Source of the DNA: BMS3ABIN04 sp965554225
Lineage (GTDB): Bacteria; Bacteroidota; Ignavibacteria; Ignavibacteriales; Melioribacteraceae
Assembly (NCBI GenBank): GCA_965554225.1
Contig: CBEVZC010000155.1
Coordinates: 1-6,644 of the forward strand
DNA length: 6,644 nt
Direction of reading: 5' to 3'
Each line of letters starts with the position of its first letter. Within the stretch, counting starts at the first letter, position 1. The position numbers and the translations under genes were made by a program. This document shows, piece after piece, positions 6,106-6,644 of this stretch. The notes below the pieces were generated by a model. It worked only from the letters and a program-made list of their open reading frames with translations, searched no databases and was not told the DNA's origin.

Positions 6106-6237
6106 CACACAACGTTTCGTATATGCAAAGTAGGCGATTGCGGACTTCAAACTTATCAAACCGACACAATTTTGAAGCGGGCTACAACCCTTGAATTTAC
6201 TACTATTCCGCCTATTTTGTATATACATTGTTGTGCC
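6106..6237. repeat. ~132-bp element with imperfect inverted arms (attC-like, type A)
   Basis: The left arm (6108-6136, CACAACGTTTCGTATATGCA then AAGTAGGCG) pairs with the right arm (6208-6235), which on the minus strand reads CACAACAATGTATATACAAA then ATAGGCGG. The ends CACAAC/GTTGTG are perfect, and the arms differ in length by about three bases, leaving extrahelical bases as in integron attC sites. A smaller internal pair (CTTCAAA with TTTGAAG, 6145-6177 area) adds to the fold. It shares 22 of the first 23 arm bases with the element at 1004-1134. It begins 14 bp past the stop of the 89-residue protein gene and ends 11 bp before the MFS start, so it separates two units transcribed in the same direction. 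Confidence 0.68.
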
Positions 6238-6250
6238 GTCGTGCTTCTTT

Positions 6251-6520
6251 TTAAGTTTGAAATATCACTTCTCTCAGATATAGCCATTTTGAAAGTTTTG
6301 CATATACTTCAGTTACGGAATTTCCTTTAAATTCTTTTGTGTCATCCAAAAGGTCTCTCATGAACGAATCGTAAATCTCGCTCTTGATTTTAAGAGTTAC
6401 TGGATTTGTCTTTCTGTCATAAATAGTGATTTTACCAGAATATTCAATCCATTCTTTGGCCCTCAAATGTCTTCCGTAGATTTCTTCTTTCGATTGATAT
6501 AGAATTTTTGCTTTTGGCAT
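6251..6520 (-). CDS. Small hypothetical protein (89 aa), second gene of a two-gene module
   Basis: The product begins MPKAKILYQSKEEIYGRHLR and is a soluble, charged protein with no signal peptide or membrane segment. The middle looks like two beta-strands (GKITIYDRKTNPVTLKIKSE), followed by helices (IYDSFMRDLLDD, VTEVYAKLSKWLYLREVIF). I do not recognise a family. The ATG at 6518-6520 was chosen. A TTG three codons upstream (6527-6529) would also be in frame but begins directly after the stop of the upstream gene, and neither has a Shine-Dalgarno. The 9-bp distance from the upstream stop indicates translational coupling. The stop codon is 14 bp from the repeat element at 6106-6237, the gene-plus-site arrangement typical of cassettes. 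Confidence 0.72.
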   Translation of the reverse strand: MPKAKILYQSKEEIYGRHLRAKEWIEYSGKITIYDRKTNPVTLKIKSEIYDSFMRDLLDDTKEFKGNSVTEVYAKLSKWLYLREVIFQT

Positions 6521-6529
6521 AATTGTCAA

Positions 6530-6643
6530 TTAAAAATCAATTTTCTTATATGCAAAACACTTAAAATCTTTTTCGTCCTTTTGGTCAAATCGGTTCATAT
6601 TACAAAGCAATTCCTCATTTGGGTCGTTATCGTGTTTGCAAGT
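6530..6643 (-). CDS. C-terminal part of a small Cys-containing protein, cut by the window edge
   Basis: The minus strand is open from the window edge to TAA at 6530-6532 and gives 37 residues: TCKHDNDPNEELLCNMNRFD then QKDEKDFKCFAYKKIDF. Three cysteines and a histidine (C2, H4, C14, C29 of the visible part) are spaced as in small zinc-binding proteins, with further ligands possibly upstream. The residue composition (conserved-looking DF.CFAYK end) supports real coding. It ends nine bases before the ATG of the 89-residue gene, so the two are probably one operon. The function is unknown, and the start is outside the window. Confidence 0.6.
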   Translation of the reverse strand, partial: TCKHDNDPNEELLCNMNRFDQKDEKDFKCFAYKKIDF

Positions 6644-6644
6644 T

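Noticed and set aside
6521..6529. TTG start three codons upstream of the 89-residue gene
   Set aside because: It follows the upstream stop codon immediately and has no RBS; the ATG at 6520 is the simpler choice.
1..6644. CRISPR array, tRNA or rRNA genes
   Set aside because: No regularly spaced direct repeats, no cloverleaf-like sequence and no conserved rRNA segments were seen. The repeated elements are single dispersed units with different centres.

Overview
The window is AT-rich and looks like an accessory region of a Bacteroidota chromosome, most likely a flavobacterium or close relative. The grounds are the base composition, the scarcity of strong Shine-Dalgarno sites, one match to the Bacteroidota -7 promoter box (TAnnTTTG), and the protein types (AraC regulator, small beta-barrel, OsmC-like and MFS proteins). 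All complete genes lie on the minus strand, so transcription runs from high to low coordinates. The only plus-strand coding remnant is a truncated tyrosine recombinase at the left edge.

Left part (1-1634): an N-terminal fragment of a tyrosine recombinase ends exactly where a ~138-bp element begins. On the other side of that element is a P-loop kinase-like gene, broken by two in-frame stop codons but still readable over about 184 residues (301-861). Next come a perfect 15-bp inverted repeat and a ~131-bp element with inverted arms, then a gene for a four-helix membrane protein of unknown function.

Centre (1818-4785): an AraC-type regulator, a secreted small beta-barrel protein and a membrane-anchored protein with two tandem OsmC-like domains lie in one direction with gaps of about 100 bp. 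A probable promoter lies in front of the beta-barrel gene. The trio may be an envelope stress or redox module controlled by its own regulator, but that function is inferred. The OsmC protein is the most unusual product. Its two domains align without gaps at a constant offset of 210 residues over about 110 residues, and only the second keeps both cysteines.

Right part (4824-6643): a 12-helix MFS transporter is tightly bracketed by two repeat elements; its start is 11 bp from one and its last 15 codons lie inside the other. Beyond is a two-gene module: the end of a Cys-containing small protein, then an 89-residue unknown protein, followed by another element of the 131-bp type.

Taken together, several minus-strand genes or gene groups are followed at or near their 3' ends by an element with inverted arms and CACAAC/GTTGTG-like ends. 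This resembles a cassette array of the integron type (attC sites lacking an adjacent integrase), but the ends do not fit the classical attC consensus well, so the identity of the system is open.
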